Positions 13,131 through 19,984 of a stretch of 32,897 nt of DNA are shown here, in pieces; the stretch's first letter is position 1; each line of letters starts with the position of its first letter. The stretch spans positions 1 through 32,897 of IMG/VR virus record IMGVR_UViG_3300006845_000033, one strand, 5' to 3'. A model generated the notes under the pieces. It saw nothing but the letters and a program-made list of their open reading frames with translations, was not told the origin of the DNA and did no database searches. The stretch comes from a virus. The position numbers and the translations under genes were made by a program.

Positions 13131-13340
13131 ATGGAGAAGCTGTTAAGCGCGGCGTGCGATCTCATCATTGCTGCGAAGGTGGTAACGCCGGAAAAGTTGG
13201 AAATTCCCTTGCCGGTGTTTAACGCGCTCTGGAAGGCGGCGATGGATGCTTACGCGGCGGAGCATACGGCGCGGGGGTTGGAGCGCAGCGGGTTGACTCG
13301 CTGCGTGGATGACGAAAGCGCGGAGAGGGGGCAGGCATGA
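13131..13340 (+). CDS. Hypothetical protein, 69 residues
   Basis: ATG 13131 with GGGGGTG upstream; the longer frame to 13101 would start inside the hairpin. The protein is helical (MEKLLSAACDLIIAAKVV ... VFNALWKAAMDAYAAEH) with a polar end. It opens a coupled series of three small genes joined by ATGA overlaps. Function unknown. Confidence 0.65.
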   Translation: MEKLLSAACDLIIAAKVVTPEKLEIPLPVFNALWKAAMDAYAAEHTARGLERSGLTRCVDDESAERGQA

Positions 13341-13534
13341 AAGCAAAGAAACTGTATGAGGCGGCGCGTGATGTGGTCGCCAGTTGGCGAGACGGCGGCT
13401 GCGTTTATGATGCCGTCGTAGACCATGAGGCGCTGTGTGTGCTGCGGGCTGCGGTGGATGCGGAAACGATCCGGCGCCACGAGATCGAGCGCGCGCTGGT
13501 TCAGGTGCTCGGCAAGCTGAAGGGGGTCGCATGA
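13337..13534 (+). CDS. Hypothetical helical protein, 65 residues
   Basis: ATG 13337 overlaps the previous stop. The sequence is almost all helix (KLYEAARDVVASWRDGG, ALCVLRAAVDAETIRRHEIERALVQVLGKLKG), resembling its upstream neighbour in size and style. A helical bundle is likely. No recognised family. Confidence 0.65.
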   Translation: MKAKKLYEAARDVVASWRDGGCVYDAVVDHEALCVLRAAVDAETIRRHEIERALVQVLGKLKGVA

Positions 13535-13830
13535 CAGCCGATTTTGATGGATGGGTGACAGGACCGCAGGCCAAGTGGGGTTACAAATACCACTTGGCGC
13601 ACCGGGCGATGATGGACCCGGAACCACAATGGCCGTCTGGCTGGTGCACGGTCTGGGGCGTCGATCGGCCGCGCGGGGTGTGGATGGGCGTTATTGAGAA
13701 TCCGATGGATGCGGAGGCGTTGTGGCGCGGCATGGGGCGCGGTTACTTGGGCGGCGGCTCTTGGGCTGCGTTCGATTGGCTCGGCTCCCTGTTCGTTGAA
13801 GGCTGGCGCAAGGGAATCTCTGTGGGGTAG
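13531..13830 (+). CDS. Hypothetical Gly/Trp-rich protein, 99 residues
   Basis: ATG 13531 overlaps the previous stop and AGGGGG lies upstream. The protein is unusually rich in Trp and Gly (WPSGWCTVWGVDRPRGVWMG ... GRGYLGGGSWAAFDWLGSLF) and ends in a basic tail. It could be beta-rich with an amphipathic end. No family recognised. Confidence 0.65.
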   Translation: MTADFDGWVTGPQAKWGYKYHLAHRAMMDPEPQWPSGWCTVWGVDRPRGVWMGVIENPMDAEALWRGMGRGYLGGGSWAAFDWLGSLFVEGWRKGISVG

Positions 13831-13912
13831 TGTTGCCAAACAAGCGAGGGCGGCGCCATAATGCGGGCGCTGCTCTCGTTTCCGCGAAGCAGTCCGCCGG
13901 GGAGGGTGGAGG

Positions 13913-14293
13913 GTGCAGGTGAGATTGAACGATCAGGCGCAGATCGACCGCGCCATTGCTTTCTGTGAGTCGCTGCGCATGCGTGGCGAGTTGTCCGCTT
14001 TTGACTGCGCTCGTGCTGTGGCGCAGTGCCGTAGGCGCGTCTGGCTGCTCGCTGCTCGTCGTTCGCCTTCGCGAGGGTCGAGCCGCTGGCATGGCATCGA
14101 GCGCCGAGCGGAGGCTATACCATCCCCTGCAAGCCAGCAGGATGCGGCTTGCGTTCCAGACAACGTGTCTGCGCGAATGCAAACCGGAGCCTGTGAGGTA
14201 CTTCCAAGTCACCCCCCGGTCCAAGGAAATGCAGGCTCCTCTTCGATTTCAAATGAGGCCGCGCAGCGGTCCATAGAAAAGAGCGCCGCATGA
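13913..14293 (+). CDS. Hypothetical protein, about 126 residues
   Basis: The likely start is GTG 13913, with GGAGGGTGGAGG immediately upstream; GTG 13919 is an alternative. The first 45 residues form a helix pair with three Cys (FCESL, FDCAR, AQCRR). The rest is Ser/Pro/Ala-rich and probably disordered. Its stop overlaps the next ATG, which supports the frame. Confidence is limited because other frames are also open here. Confidence 0.5.
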   Translation: MQVRLNDQAQIDRAIAFCESLRMRGELSAFDCARAVAQCRRRVWLLAARRSPSRGSSRWHGIERRAEAIPSPASQQDAACVPDNVSARMQTGACEVLPSHPPVQGNAGSSSISNEAAQRSIEKSAA

Positions 14294-14505
14294 GCAATCA
14301 TCCTGGGAAGTTGAGGCCATTGGCGAAGCCAAGCGAGCGGATGAAGAAAAACCGGCTTGCGAAGGCAAGATCGCAACAAGGCATAGGCCAAATGAGCATG
14401 TGGCCTATCGTTCACAAGCGCGAGCTTAGGCACAGAGCGGAGCAAGAGGCCCAGGAGAAGGCGCGGCAGAAGGCCATGCGGATTGATAGTGTGAGGCGAC
14501 TATGA
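14290..14505 (+). CDS. Small basic protein, 71 residues
   Basis: ATG 14290 overlaps the previous stop. It is very rich in Lys and Arg and mostly helical (ERMKKNRLAKARSQQ ... RAEQEAQEKARQKAMRIDSVRRL). It could bind nucleic acid. It is first of three consecutive basic proteins of similar size and charge (14290-14863), all with ATGA overlaps. Confidence 0.6.
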   Translation: MSNHPGKLRPLAKPSERMKKNRLAKARSQQGIGQMSMWPIVHKRELRHRAEQEAQEKARQKAMRIDSVRRL

Positions 14506-14696
14506 GCAAGCGGTCTAAGCGGAAGAAGCTGGCCCGGCGTGCGGCTTATGCTCGTATTCTTGAAGGGCAGGCGAGTGTGCTGGAGGAGCGTGCTTCGCAG
14601 CTTGGTGAAGTTGAGCAGGCCAAGCGTCAGGCTGCGGAGTTGTACAGGCGAATTGCTGCAGCTAGGCGCAAGGATATTGCTGAGAGGGAATCATGA
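14502..14696 (+). CDS. Small basic coiled-coil-like protein, 64 residues
   Basis: ATG 14502 overlaps the previous stop. The N-terminus is strongly basic (MSKRSKRKKLARRAAYAR) and residues 20-60 form a continuous amphipathic helix with heptad-like spacing (ILEGQASVLEERASQLGEVEQAK). Nucleic acid binding or oligomerisation is plausible. Function unknown. Confidence 0.6.
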   Translation: MSKRSKRKKLARRAAYARILEGQASVLEERASQLGEVEQAKRQAAELYRRIAAARRKDIAERES

Positions 14697-14863
14697 CGCG
14701 GGCTGAGTGGATGGTGAACCGCATGAACCAGCGCACAGAAGAGCGTTGGGATGAGCAGGCGAGGCTTAAGCGCAGCGCGCAGGCGAGGGCAGGATGGCGC
14801 AAGGCGAAGAGGCGACTGGCGGCAAGTAAGGCTCCTGTTGGCAAGGCGCAGAGAAAAGCCTAA
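14693..14863 (+). CDS. Small basic protein, 56 residues
   Basis: ATG 14693 overlaps the previous stop and GAGAGGG lies upstream. It is rich in Arg, Lys and Ala (NRMNQRTEERWDEQARLKR ... AQRKA) and helical. It is the last clear gene before the region with little coding sequence at 14864-16009. Function unknown. Confidence 0.6.
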   Translation: MTRAEWMVNRMNQRTEERWDEQARLKRSAQARAGWRKAKRRLAASKAPVGKAQRKA

Positions 14864-14978
14864 GCTGGCGATCCAACGGACGGAGGGACGGGCAACGGAC
14901 GAAGCTCATAGGTTCACCCAAAGCGAGTATGCGTTGGTACTCGACAGCATGACCAACGAAACCCAACCGTGGGAGTAG
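14838..14978 (+). CDS. Doubtful small ORF, 46 residues
   Basis: A TTG start at 14838 with TAAGG upstream opens a frame that ends in RFTQSEYALVLDSMTNETQPWE. The C-terminal half reads like protein, but the start is weak, the frame overlaps the previous gene, and a 7-bp hairpin (14932-14958) lies in it. Confidence 0.25.
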   Translation: MARRREKPKLAIQRTEGRATDEAHRFTQSEYALVLDSMTNETQPWE

Positions 14979-15030
14979 CACGGTCCCCTGTGATGGCCCG
15001 CAGGCGGGAAGGTGAAGCGGAGCCGACCCG

Positions 15031-15162
15031 ATGAAGCACTCTTGTACGCAGCGTATCGCGTGCGTCAGCCCCGGAAGGGGGAGCCCCGACAACGGACAGG
15101 CAAAGGCCGTTGGGAGTGCAAAAGGATTCGCGAAAAGTTCGCCAGCAAGGAAGGCGGGCTAG
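15031..15162 (+). CDS. Doubtful small ORF, 43 residues
   Basis: ATG 15031 has GGAG 11 bases upstream. It encodes a basic, Gly/Ser/Lys/Ala-rich peptide (KAVGSAKGFAKSSPARKAG) whose stop lies within a hairpin (15153-15174). A competing GTG frame from 15012 to 15278 is longer but lacks a separate ribosome binding site. Either may be chance in a structured region. Confidence 0.25.
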   Translation: MKHSCTQRIACVSPGRGSPDNGQAKAVGSAKGFAKSSPARKAG

Positions 15163-15567
15163 GTTCTGCCCGCCTCAAACATCGCCAGCGGCGATCTGTC
15201 TCTAAAGTCTGCGGCTGTCGTTCTCAATACCTAGTTCCTGGTTTCAATGTCTGCGGTTGGGTCGTTCGCCTTATTTAAGCGATTGCCTTTGCAGTCTGTC
15301 AGCGCATCGGTGAGCTACGACATAGACGCTTGACCACTTGCCTCGCGCGCGGAAGAGTGTTTGACTGATTGGTGCGGGGCACGATAGCTATCCTAGCATC
15401 TACCCGAGCATCTGCTTCGTTGGCTGTCCAGTCCTAACCCACTGATCCTAAACTCGGGGGCCCATTTCGACACCCCCCGACTCCCCCTTTAGCGAAAGCG
15501 GACCCCCGCTCCCTCCCGTTGCACTGCGCGCATTCAGCTGCACAGCAACACGGCCTTTACACTTGCC

Positions 15568-15614
15568 AAACCACGGAATTGTTGTTGTTTTGCGACTGTG
15601 GTTTCTTTTTTTTT
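15568..15614 (+). terminator. Intrinsic terminator of the rightward small-gene operon
   Basis: The stem AAACCAC (15568-15574) pairs with GTGGTTT (15598-15604) across a 23-base loop and is followed by C and nine T residues (15606-15614). The long T-run is rare in this GC-rich sequence and makes function likely. It separates the 11.5-15 kb genes from the late block. Confidence 0.8.
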
Positions 15615-15689
15615 GGGTTGAGTGGTAGGGTGTTGCGCGTTCTGCAACAGGGTATTAGGATGCAGTGCAGAACAAGTGTGAAGAAAGGG

Positions 15690-15796
15690 GCTCCGGTGGT
15701 TGCAAGGGTGGTAGCACGCTGCCGAGGTGGATGGCCTGCTGAGGTGGTGGGATTAGGGAGGCGGCGGAGGTGCCGGTTCGAATCCGGCCTGGGGCT
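15690..15796 (+). other. tRNA-like remnant or attachment-site-like sequence
   Basis: 15772-15788 is a perfect T-arm: GCCGG, loop TTCGAAT, CCGGC. The seven bases that follow (15789-15795) can pair with GCTCCGG at 15690-15696, allowing two G-T pairs, as an acceptor stem would, and GGTGGTAGCAC (15707-15717) resembles a D-arm end. But the whole is 107 bases long and no anticodon arm fits, so it is not an intact tRNA. It could be a decayed tRNA or the 3' end of a host tRNA copied into an attP site. Confidence 0.4.
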
Positions 15797-16009
15797 TCGG
15801 TGTTGGGGTTGTTTGTCGGGGTGGAATTATCTCCAAGGGGGTTGTTCTTGACGTTGACTTCGTTAGCTGAAGACTACAGTCACTGGCGGGTCGTTAAACA
15901 GCAGTCCTGTGGTAATGAGACAGGGGAGGTTGGCTGAAGGCGTTGCGGGAAGGCTTTTTTGCAAAATGAATGTGAAGTAAGCTGATGCGCATGTCGGCTG
16001 GGGGGTGGG

Positions 16010-16291
16010 ATGGCGGCTGAGGGCGTATCGGTTGGGCGCTTGTTGTGGCACTGGCTGGAGCACAAGGCTGGTTGGTATCGTGAGCGCACGGAGTATCGGT
16101 GGTCCAACGGGGATTTGCTGCTGCGGGAGGTGTGCGAGCAGTGTGGGTCGAAGAAGCAGGCGGTGCTCGTGTACTTTGGTCGAAGGATTAGGGAGAGCAC
16201 ATGGATGCCGATAGAGGGCGCGTCTCCCGAGGTGGCCTATTACGTGTGGGAGGGTTTGCAGCAGAAGAGGCGGCTGTTGTCGGATAATTGA
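16010..16291 (+). CDS. Hypothetical protein with a Cys pair, 93 residues
   Basis: ATG 16010 has GGGGGTGGG directly upstream. The centre has LLLREVCEQCGSKKQAVLVYFG with C-x2-C between strands, typical of half a zinc ribbon; the rest is rich in Trp and Arg (LLWHWLEHKAGWYRERTEYRW). It may bind nucleic acid. It is the first clear gene after the terminator at 15614 and so may open the late region. Confidence 0.65.
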   Translation: MAAEGVSVGRLLWHWLEHKAGWYRERTEYRWSNGDLLLREVCEQCGSKKQAVLVYFGRRIRESTWMPIEGASPEVAYYVWEGLQQKRRLLSDN

Positions 16292-16338
16292 GGTGGATTG
16301 TTACCGTAGTGAACCGTTTGGTTAGCCGGGGGGCTGAT

Positions 16339-16488
16339 ATGGGAATCTTCGCGTTGATCTTGCTGGTGGCCTCTGTTGTGGTGTTCTTGCTGGCGACGGC
16401 GTGGATACCGGGGCCGCCGCGTCCGAATCTGATTGCGTTGGGTCTGGCGCTGTACACATTGCATGTGCTTGTGCAGAAAGCCATGTGA
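16339..16488 (+). CDS. Small two-span membrane protein, 49 residues
   Basis: ATG 16339 is preceded by GGGGGG; an upstream TTG at 16288 would overlap the previous stop but has no clear site. Two hydrophobic segments (FALILLVASVVVFLLATAW and LIALGLALYTLHVLV) are separated by a Pro-rich turn (IPGPPRPN). This is the shape of a class II holin, although no endolysin is visible nearby. Its stop shares one base with the start of the spike gene. Confidence 0.6.
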   Translation: MGIFALILLVASVVVFLLATAWIPGPPRPNLIALGLALYTLHVLVQKAM

Positions 16489-17645
16489 TGGAACTCACAT
16501 ACACCGATTCTGCCGGTTTGCAGACAGCGGTTTCCGATATTGCCAACTTCAGTGCGGTAGAGAGCGAGTCTGCGGTTCCCCCGCCGATCTCGATCAAGGT
16601 ATTGGACGTGACGGACGCGCCGTACAACGTGCGCGAGAATGGGGAGGCGGGCGAGAACGGGGCGGGGCTTGCGGCCTGTTACCGGGATGCGAGGGCGCAA
16701 GGGGCGCAGGTGGAGATACCGCCGGGGCGCTATGTCTATTCGGGCACCTTGATTCACGATTCGATTACGGTGTTCAACGACGGCGAGTTGGTGGGGGTAG
16801 ATGCCGACAGCGGCTATTGCATGAAGGGGGCCGATCCGAGGCTGGTCGGGGGTGTGCTCGCGCACGAGGGTTTGACGGTTCGCGGCTCGCAGATGAACCA
16901 TCACGGCATTGGTTTGTACGACCAGACCGGCACCTTTGAGATCATCGATGTGACGGTGCGCAATCCGGCGGCGGCTGGGATATGCATTTGGGATGGGCGC
17001 AACGGGCGCATCCTGGGCTGCACGGTCGAGGACTGTCTGGCCGACGGCATGCATCACGTTTCCAGCGGCGACGGGGTGAGCGGTCATATCTACGAGCGCG
17101 GCAACACGGTGCGCCGCTGCGGGGACGACTGTTTGAGTTTCGTGACCTACATGATCAACGCCAACGTCGTGCACGATGTCGATGTGTACAACTTCCGGGG
17201 CGAGGACAACACTTGGGGGCGCGGCATTACGATTCAGGGTGCGGAGCGCATCAACATTTGGACTGCGCAGCTGAACCGGATCAAGTGTTTCGGGATTTAT
17301 TGCGGGATCGAGCAGAATTACGGCACGGTCAGCAAGGCGGTGCTGCACGATGTCAAATTGGACGTGTGCGGGCAGTGGTCCTCGGGTGCGGACACGCAGG
17401 ACGGGGTGTTGATCAGCGGCTGGACCAGCACGACGGTATGCGAGTTGCACGATGTGGTGATCTCGCGCCCGATGCGTCACGGTGTTTTGCGCTATCACGA
17501 GAGCGGCAACACGTTTGTCGCGGACAACGTGATCTACCACGAGATTGCGGGGCAGGAAGTGTACAACGTGCCCTCTGGCAAGGAGCACGAGCCCTACGTT
17601 TATCCGGCGCGATTTGCGCGGTTTGTCGGGCCGCGCGGGGAGTAG
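16488..17645 (+). CDS. Right-handed beta-helix protein, probable tailspike or fibre
   Basis: 385 residues from ATG 16488. From residue 75 the sequence shows pectate-lyase-like features: AQVEIPPGRYVYSG, then regular strand-turn units (HHGIGLYDQTGTFEIIDVTVRNP, GICIWDGRNGRILGCTVEDC, DGMHHVSSGDGVSGHIYERGNTVRRC), as in phage spikes that bind or cut host polysaccharide. Asp/Glu residues line several turns, but an active site cannot be named. The C-terminus (PYVYPARFARFVGPRGE) lacks a clear trimerisation domain. It lacks a long N-terminal particle-binding region, so it may be an accessory spike; 27493-30453 encodes a larger one. Confidence 0.78.
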   Translation: MELTYTDSAGLQTAVSDIANFSAVESESAVPPPISIKVLDVTDAPYNVRENGEAGENGAGLAACYRDARAQGAQVEIPPGRYVYSGTLIHDSITVFNDGELVGVDADSGYCMKGADPRLVGGVLAHEGLTVRGSQMNHHGIGLYDQTGTFEIIDVTVRNPAAAGICIWDGRNGRILGCTVEDCLADGMHHVSSGDGVSGHIYERGNTVRRCGDDCLSFVTYMINANVVHDVDVYNFRGEDNTWGRGITIQGAERINIWTAQLNRIKCFGIYCGIEQNYGTVSKAVLHDVKLDVCGQWSSGADTQDGVLISGWTSTTVCELHDVVISRPMRHGVLRYHESGNTFVADNVIYHEIAGQEVYNVPSGKEHEPYVYPARFARFVGPRGE

Positions 17646-17647
17646 CC

Positions 17648-17791
17648 ATGCCGCTCAAGTCAGGCAAGAGCAAAAAGGTGGTTTCCGAGAACATCAGGAC
17701 CGAAATGCGTGCCGGTCGCCCGCAGAAGCAGGCCATTGCCATCGCGTTGTCGAAGGCGGGCCGCTCCAGGCGCAAGGCGAAGGGGCGCTAG
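17648..17791 (+). CDS. Small basic DUF6496-like phage protein, 47 residues
   Basis: ATG 17648, two bases after the previous stop. The sequence has the conserved pattern SGKSKKVVSENIRTEMRAGR followed by PQKQAIAIALSKAGRS and a basic tail, which matches the small DUF6496 family found in many phages and some bacteria. Its function is unknown; size and charge suggest DNA or RNA binding. It is followed at once by another basic protein. Confidence 0.75.
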   Translation: MPLKSGKSKKVVSENIRTEMRAGRPQKQAIAIALSKAGRSRRKAKGR

Positions 17792-17795
17792 GGTC

Positions 17796-17957
17796 GTGGG
17801 CCGGGCCTCGGGCAAGAAGAAGCAGCGCCGGATCAAGAAAACGGCGTTGGAGCGCAAGCTTGAGGAGTTGGGGCTGCAGGACAAGCTGCGCCCGCTGCGC
17901 GATGCCGAGAAGCTGGAGGCCATTTCCGGCCTGAGTCGGGCCAAGGGGCAAAAATGA
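17796..17957 (+). CDS. Small basic hypothetical protein, 53 residues
   Basis: The start is probably GTG 17796, since no suitable ATG is in frame; AGGG lies close upstream. It begins with a basic run (GRASGKKKQRRIKKTALERK) and continues as helix (LEELGLQDKLRPLRDAEKLEAISG). Its stop overlaps the next ATG. Function unknown. Confidence 0.55.
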   Translation: MGRASGKKKQRRIKKTALERKLEELGLQDKLRPLRDAEKLEAISGLSRAKGQK

Positions 17958-18148
17958 TCGTGCTGGCCCTGGAGATATCGGATCGCGGGGCGCCCAGCAT
18001 CATTTTCTACGAGCGCGACTCGGGCGATGTGCTGCTGCGCAGCTGGTACTACCCGGACGTGAAGACGGCGCAGGCGATCATCGATCAGATTTACACGGAC
18101 ATACTGGACGGGTCGGTGCTGTTGTCGGGCCCGGCGACGGACAGCTAG
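17954..18148 (+). CDS. Hypothetical protein, 64 residues
   Basis: ATG 17954 overlaps the previous stop. The fold looks alpha/beta: MIVLALEISDRGAPSIIFYERDSGDVLLRSWYY has two or three strands and AQAIIDQIYTDIL a helix. No catalytic motif. It is followed by a 74-bp gap before the double-helix-turn-helix gene. Function unknown. Confidence 0.65.
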   Translation: MIVLALEISDRGAPSIIFYERDSGDVLLRSWYYPDVKTAQAIIDQIYTDILDGSVLLSGPATDS

Positions 18149-18222
18149 GTTTTGGCATTGCAGGTGTGCTATGTTGAGAGTATCGCAGCGCACAAGCGGG
18201 CTTTCTCCGGGGGGAAAGCAGG

Positions 18223-18660
18223 ATGGGCGAGGTTTACTACCCGCCGCGACACCAGATCAAGACGCGACTAACGCCATCCGAGTGGCGCTGTATTCAGCTG
18301 GCGATAGCTGGGCTTTGCAACAAGCGCATTGGCAGTGCTCTCGGCGTTCAGACCGGGACCGTCAAGGCGCATCTGTACAACGCGATGACGAAGATTGGAT
18401 GTCACACGCGCCTGCAGCTGTACAACGCCTTGCGCGAGGGGGTGCCGGAGCATTTGCGGCCGCGCAACTTAAGCGAGATGCAGCTGAAGGCGGTCAAGAT
18501 GCTGCGAACCGGCTTGAGCGACGAGCAGGTGGCGCATTTGCTGGGGGTTTGCGTGACGACCTACAAGGGACGCCTGCAGGCCGCGCGCAACAAGCTGGGC
18601 ATTTCCTCTCGTGTGGAGTTGCTGCGTCACGTTGACGAGGAGGAGACGTGTATTACGTGA
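18223..18660 (+). CDS. Tandem LuxR/GerE-type helix-turn-helix transcription regulator
   Basis: 145 residues with GGGGGGAAAG upstream. Two helix-turn-helix units of the LuxR C-terminal type occur in a row: about 16-70 (LTPSEWRCIQLAIAGLCNKRIGSALGVQTGTVKAHLYNAM) and about 83-138 (LSEMQLKAVKMLRTGLSDEQVAHLLGVCVTTYKGRLQAARNKLG). No receiver or ligand-binding domain is present, so activity is probably set by its amount or by a partner. One molecule could span two adjacent operator half-sites. It sits in the rightward block, upstream of the packaging genes, and is a candidate activator of late transcription, possibly at the modules at 24324 and 30455. Confidence 0.8.
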   Translation: MGEVYYPPRHQIKTRLTPSEWRCIQLAIAGLCNKRIGSALGVQTGTVKAHLYNAMTKIGCHTRLQLYNALREGVPEHLRPRNLSEMQLKAVKMLRTGLSDEQVAHLLGVCVTTYKGRLQAARNKLGISSRVELLRHVDEEETCIT

Positions 18661-18890
18661 GTGTGGGTTGGCGCGAGGACACCGGACGCCAGATTGAAGA
18701 GCGCCGCGACGCGGGCGAGAGCCCGGTTGTCGCCGATATCGAGCAGCTGGCCGCCGATTTGTATCTGATCGTGTCGGCTGGCGTGGATGCGCTGCTCAAT
18801 CCGCAGACTGACCCGTTGTACGACCCGCTTACCGGCGAGTTGATCCCGCCGCAACAACAGCAACAACAACAGGAGGCATCATTACCATGA
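18648..18890 (+). CDS. Hypothetical protein with polyglutamine tail, 80 residues
   Basis: Starts at GTG 18648 with GAGGAG upstream and overlaps the regulator gene by 13 bp. It has an N-terminal strand (YYVSVGWRED), a helical middle (DIEQLAADLYLIVSAGVDALL) and a Pro/Gln-rich end with seven Gln from a CAA/CAG run (18852-18872). Its stop overlaps the next ATG. Function unknown. Confidence 0.6.
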   Translation: MYYVSVGWREDTGRQIEERRDAGESPVVADIEQLAADLYLIVSAGVDALLNPQTDPLYDPLTGELIPPQQQQQQQEASLP

Positions 18891-19075
18891 CGAAAGACAA
18901 GGAAGTGAAGGGAAAAGAGCCACGCGAACCGGCAGACAAGGAGCACGTCACGATGGAGGACTCGGCCTACTGGTGCGAGTTGTTCGGCGTTGAACCTGAC
19001 GGTCTGGAGCACGCGTTGAAGGTAACGGGCAGCGACAACCCGGACGTGTTGCGTCAGTTCATTCTAGGGACGTGA
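18887..19075 (+). CDS. DUF3606-like small protein, 62 residues
   Basis: ATG 18887 has AGGAGG about 10 bases upstream. After a Lys/Glu-rich start (MTKDKEVKGKEPREPADKEH) it has the pattern YWCELFGVEPDGLEHALKVT ... NPDVLRQFILG, which matches the small DUF3606 family (helix-loop-helix following a YW motif). Role unknown; members are widespread in Proteobacteria and their phages. Confidence 0.65.
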   Translation: MTKDKEVKGKEPREPADKEHVTMEDSAYWCELFGVEPDGLEHALKVTGSDNPDVLRQFILGT

Positions 19076-19096
19076 CTTGATGCCGGGGAGGTGCAG

Positions 19097-19408
19097 ATGG
19101 AGGGCTCAGATTTTACGAGTCGGATGGAAGAGACGCAGATGGCGCGCAACCTGAACGAGGCGGCGGCGCGTCAGATGCGCAGCGCGGAGGCACTGCGCGG
19201 GTTGGGCCGCGAAGCGGCGCGGCAGCTGGAACGCGAAACGGCGGGGCAGGGCTGCAACTACATGCGGGTGGGGGAGATGCTGGACATCCGCGCGCAGCGT
19301 TTGTGCGACAAGCTCGCGCAAGTGCGGCGCTGGCAGGCCGAGTTGCCGGTCGCGGTGCTGGACCTGCAGGTAGGCGAGTTGCATCGCCTGCTGGGCGGGT
19401 ACGATTGA
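19097..19408 (+). CDS. Hypothetical helical protein, 103 residues
   Basis: ATG 19097 has GGGGAGG upstream; an in-frame GTG lies two codons earlier. Nearly the whole sequence is helix with heptad-like patterning (NLNEAAARQMRSAEALRGLGREAARQLERETAG, LDIRAQRLCDKLAQVRRWQ). A coiled coil is likely. It contains two Cys. Its stop overlaps the start of the next gene. Function unknown. Confidence 0.65.
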   Translation: MEGSDFTSRMEETQMARNLNEAAARQMRSAEALRGLGREAARQLERETAGQGCNYMRVGEMLDIRAQRLCDKLAQVRRWQAELPVAVLDLQVGELHRLLGGYD

Positions 19409-19671
19409 GTGTTGAGCGATGCGGACACGCCGACGAGGATGGGACCAGATGCCGTGAGGAGGTCTACCGCGATGGCCTTTGCAACAAGCACTGGTTTCGC
19501 CGCTACCGTGGCCGCGACATGGACCGCTCGCGCGTGCTCACCGAGGCGCAGATCAAGTACATCCAGACCAGTCAGCGCCCGGCGCGGCAGCTGGCGATGC
19601 AATTTGGCTGCTCGGCCTCGCGCGTGCGTGCGATCCGGCTGAAGTACCAGAAAGAAAAGCTGTCGAATTGA
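19405..19671 (+). CDS. Small Cys/His domain plus helix-turn-helix protein, 88 residues
   Basis: The probable start is TTG 19405, overlapping the previous stop (TTGA). The first 35 residues contain ERCGHADEDGTRCREEVYRD then GLCNKHWFRRYRGR, a C-x..-C-x..-C-x2-H pattern seen at the N-terminus of HNH-type phage proteins and other zinc mini-domains. The second half, QTSQRPARQLAMQFGCSASRVRAIRLK, reads as a helix-turn-helix. It probably binds DNA. There is no HNH catalytic core, so nuclease activity is unlikely. Confidence 0.6.
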   Translation: MSVERCGHADEDGTRCREEVYRDGLCNKHWFRRYRGRDMDRSRVLTEAQIKYIQTSQRPARQLAMQFGCSASRVRAIRLKYQKEKLSN

Positions 19672-19901
19672 AACTTAAGACGTATCCAACGTTGAGCAGC
19701 GCGATGGTACGCTGTGCGTTGCATGCGTTTTGCATAATCGAGCAGCGAGACGGCGGTCGTTACGCGATTTTGGGCGAGCAGTATGCAACGCGCGCCGCCG
19801 CCGATGCGATGCTCTCGCTCATGCAGCGCGCGCATCCGCTGCGCCGCTATTTTGTGAAGGACGCAGGGTATAAAATTGCTGCTCCGCCGGGTCTAGGCTA
19901 G
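19668..19901 (+). CDS. Hypothetical protein, about 77 residues
   Basis: TTG 19668 overlaps the previous stop, as in the gene before; the alternative ATG 19704 lacks a ribosome binding site. The sequence (LHAFCIIEQRDGGRYAILGEQYATRAAADAMLSLMQRA) looks like a beta-hairpin followed by helices. No recognised motif. Start uncertain. Confidence 0.5.
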   Translation: MKLKTYPTLSSAMVRCALHAFCIIEQRDGGRYAILGEQYATRAAADAMLSLMQRAHPLRRYFVKDAGYKIAAPPGLG

Positions 19902-19984
19902 CTACCGAACGCGACGTTCTCCCTAATCGTCGCACGGCTCGGCGGTCCGTTTGTTCAAAAGGGAGGCGCTAAAAGGGAGAAGTC

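Larger units (their letters stand above)
14864..16009 (+). other. Structured region with no convincing large gene
   Basis: About 1.15 kb in which open frames are short or poor. It holds hairpins at 14932-14958 (7-bp stem), 14967-14983, about 15000, 15153-15174 (7-bp GGCGGGC/GCCCGCC), 15181-15195 and 15454-15480 (7-bp, C-rich), a 10-bp palindrome GATAGCTATC at 15383-15392, a strong terminator (15568-15614) and a tRNA T-arm-like sequence (15772-15788). A TTGACT (15854-15859) with TACAGT (15875-15880) could be a weak promoter with a short 15-base spacer. Candidate roles are a non-coding RNA, a replication origin or an attachment site. Confidence 0.55.

Noticed and set aside
15519-15851. 110-residue + strand ORF across the terminator
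   Set aside because: It crosses the T-run of a strong terminator, has no ribosome binding site and has a run of Phe that is simply the T-run.
16188-17588. 466-residue frame antisense to the first spike
   Set aside because: Same reasons: biased composition and a well-supported gene on the other strand.
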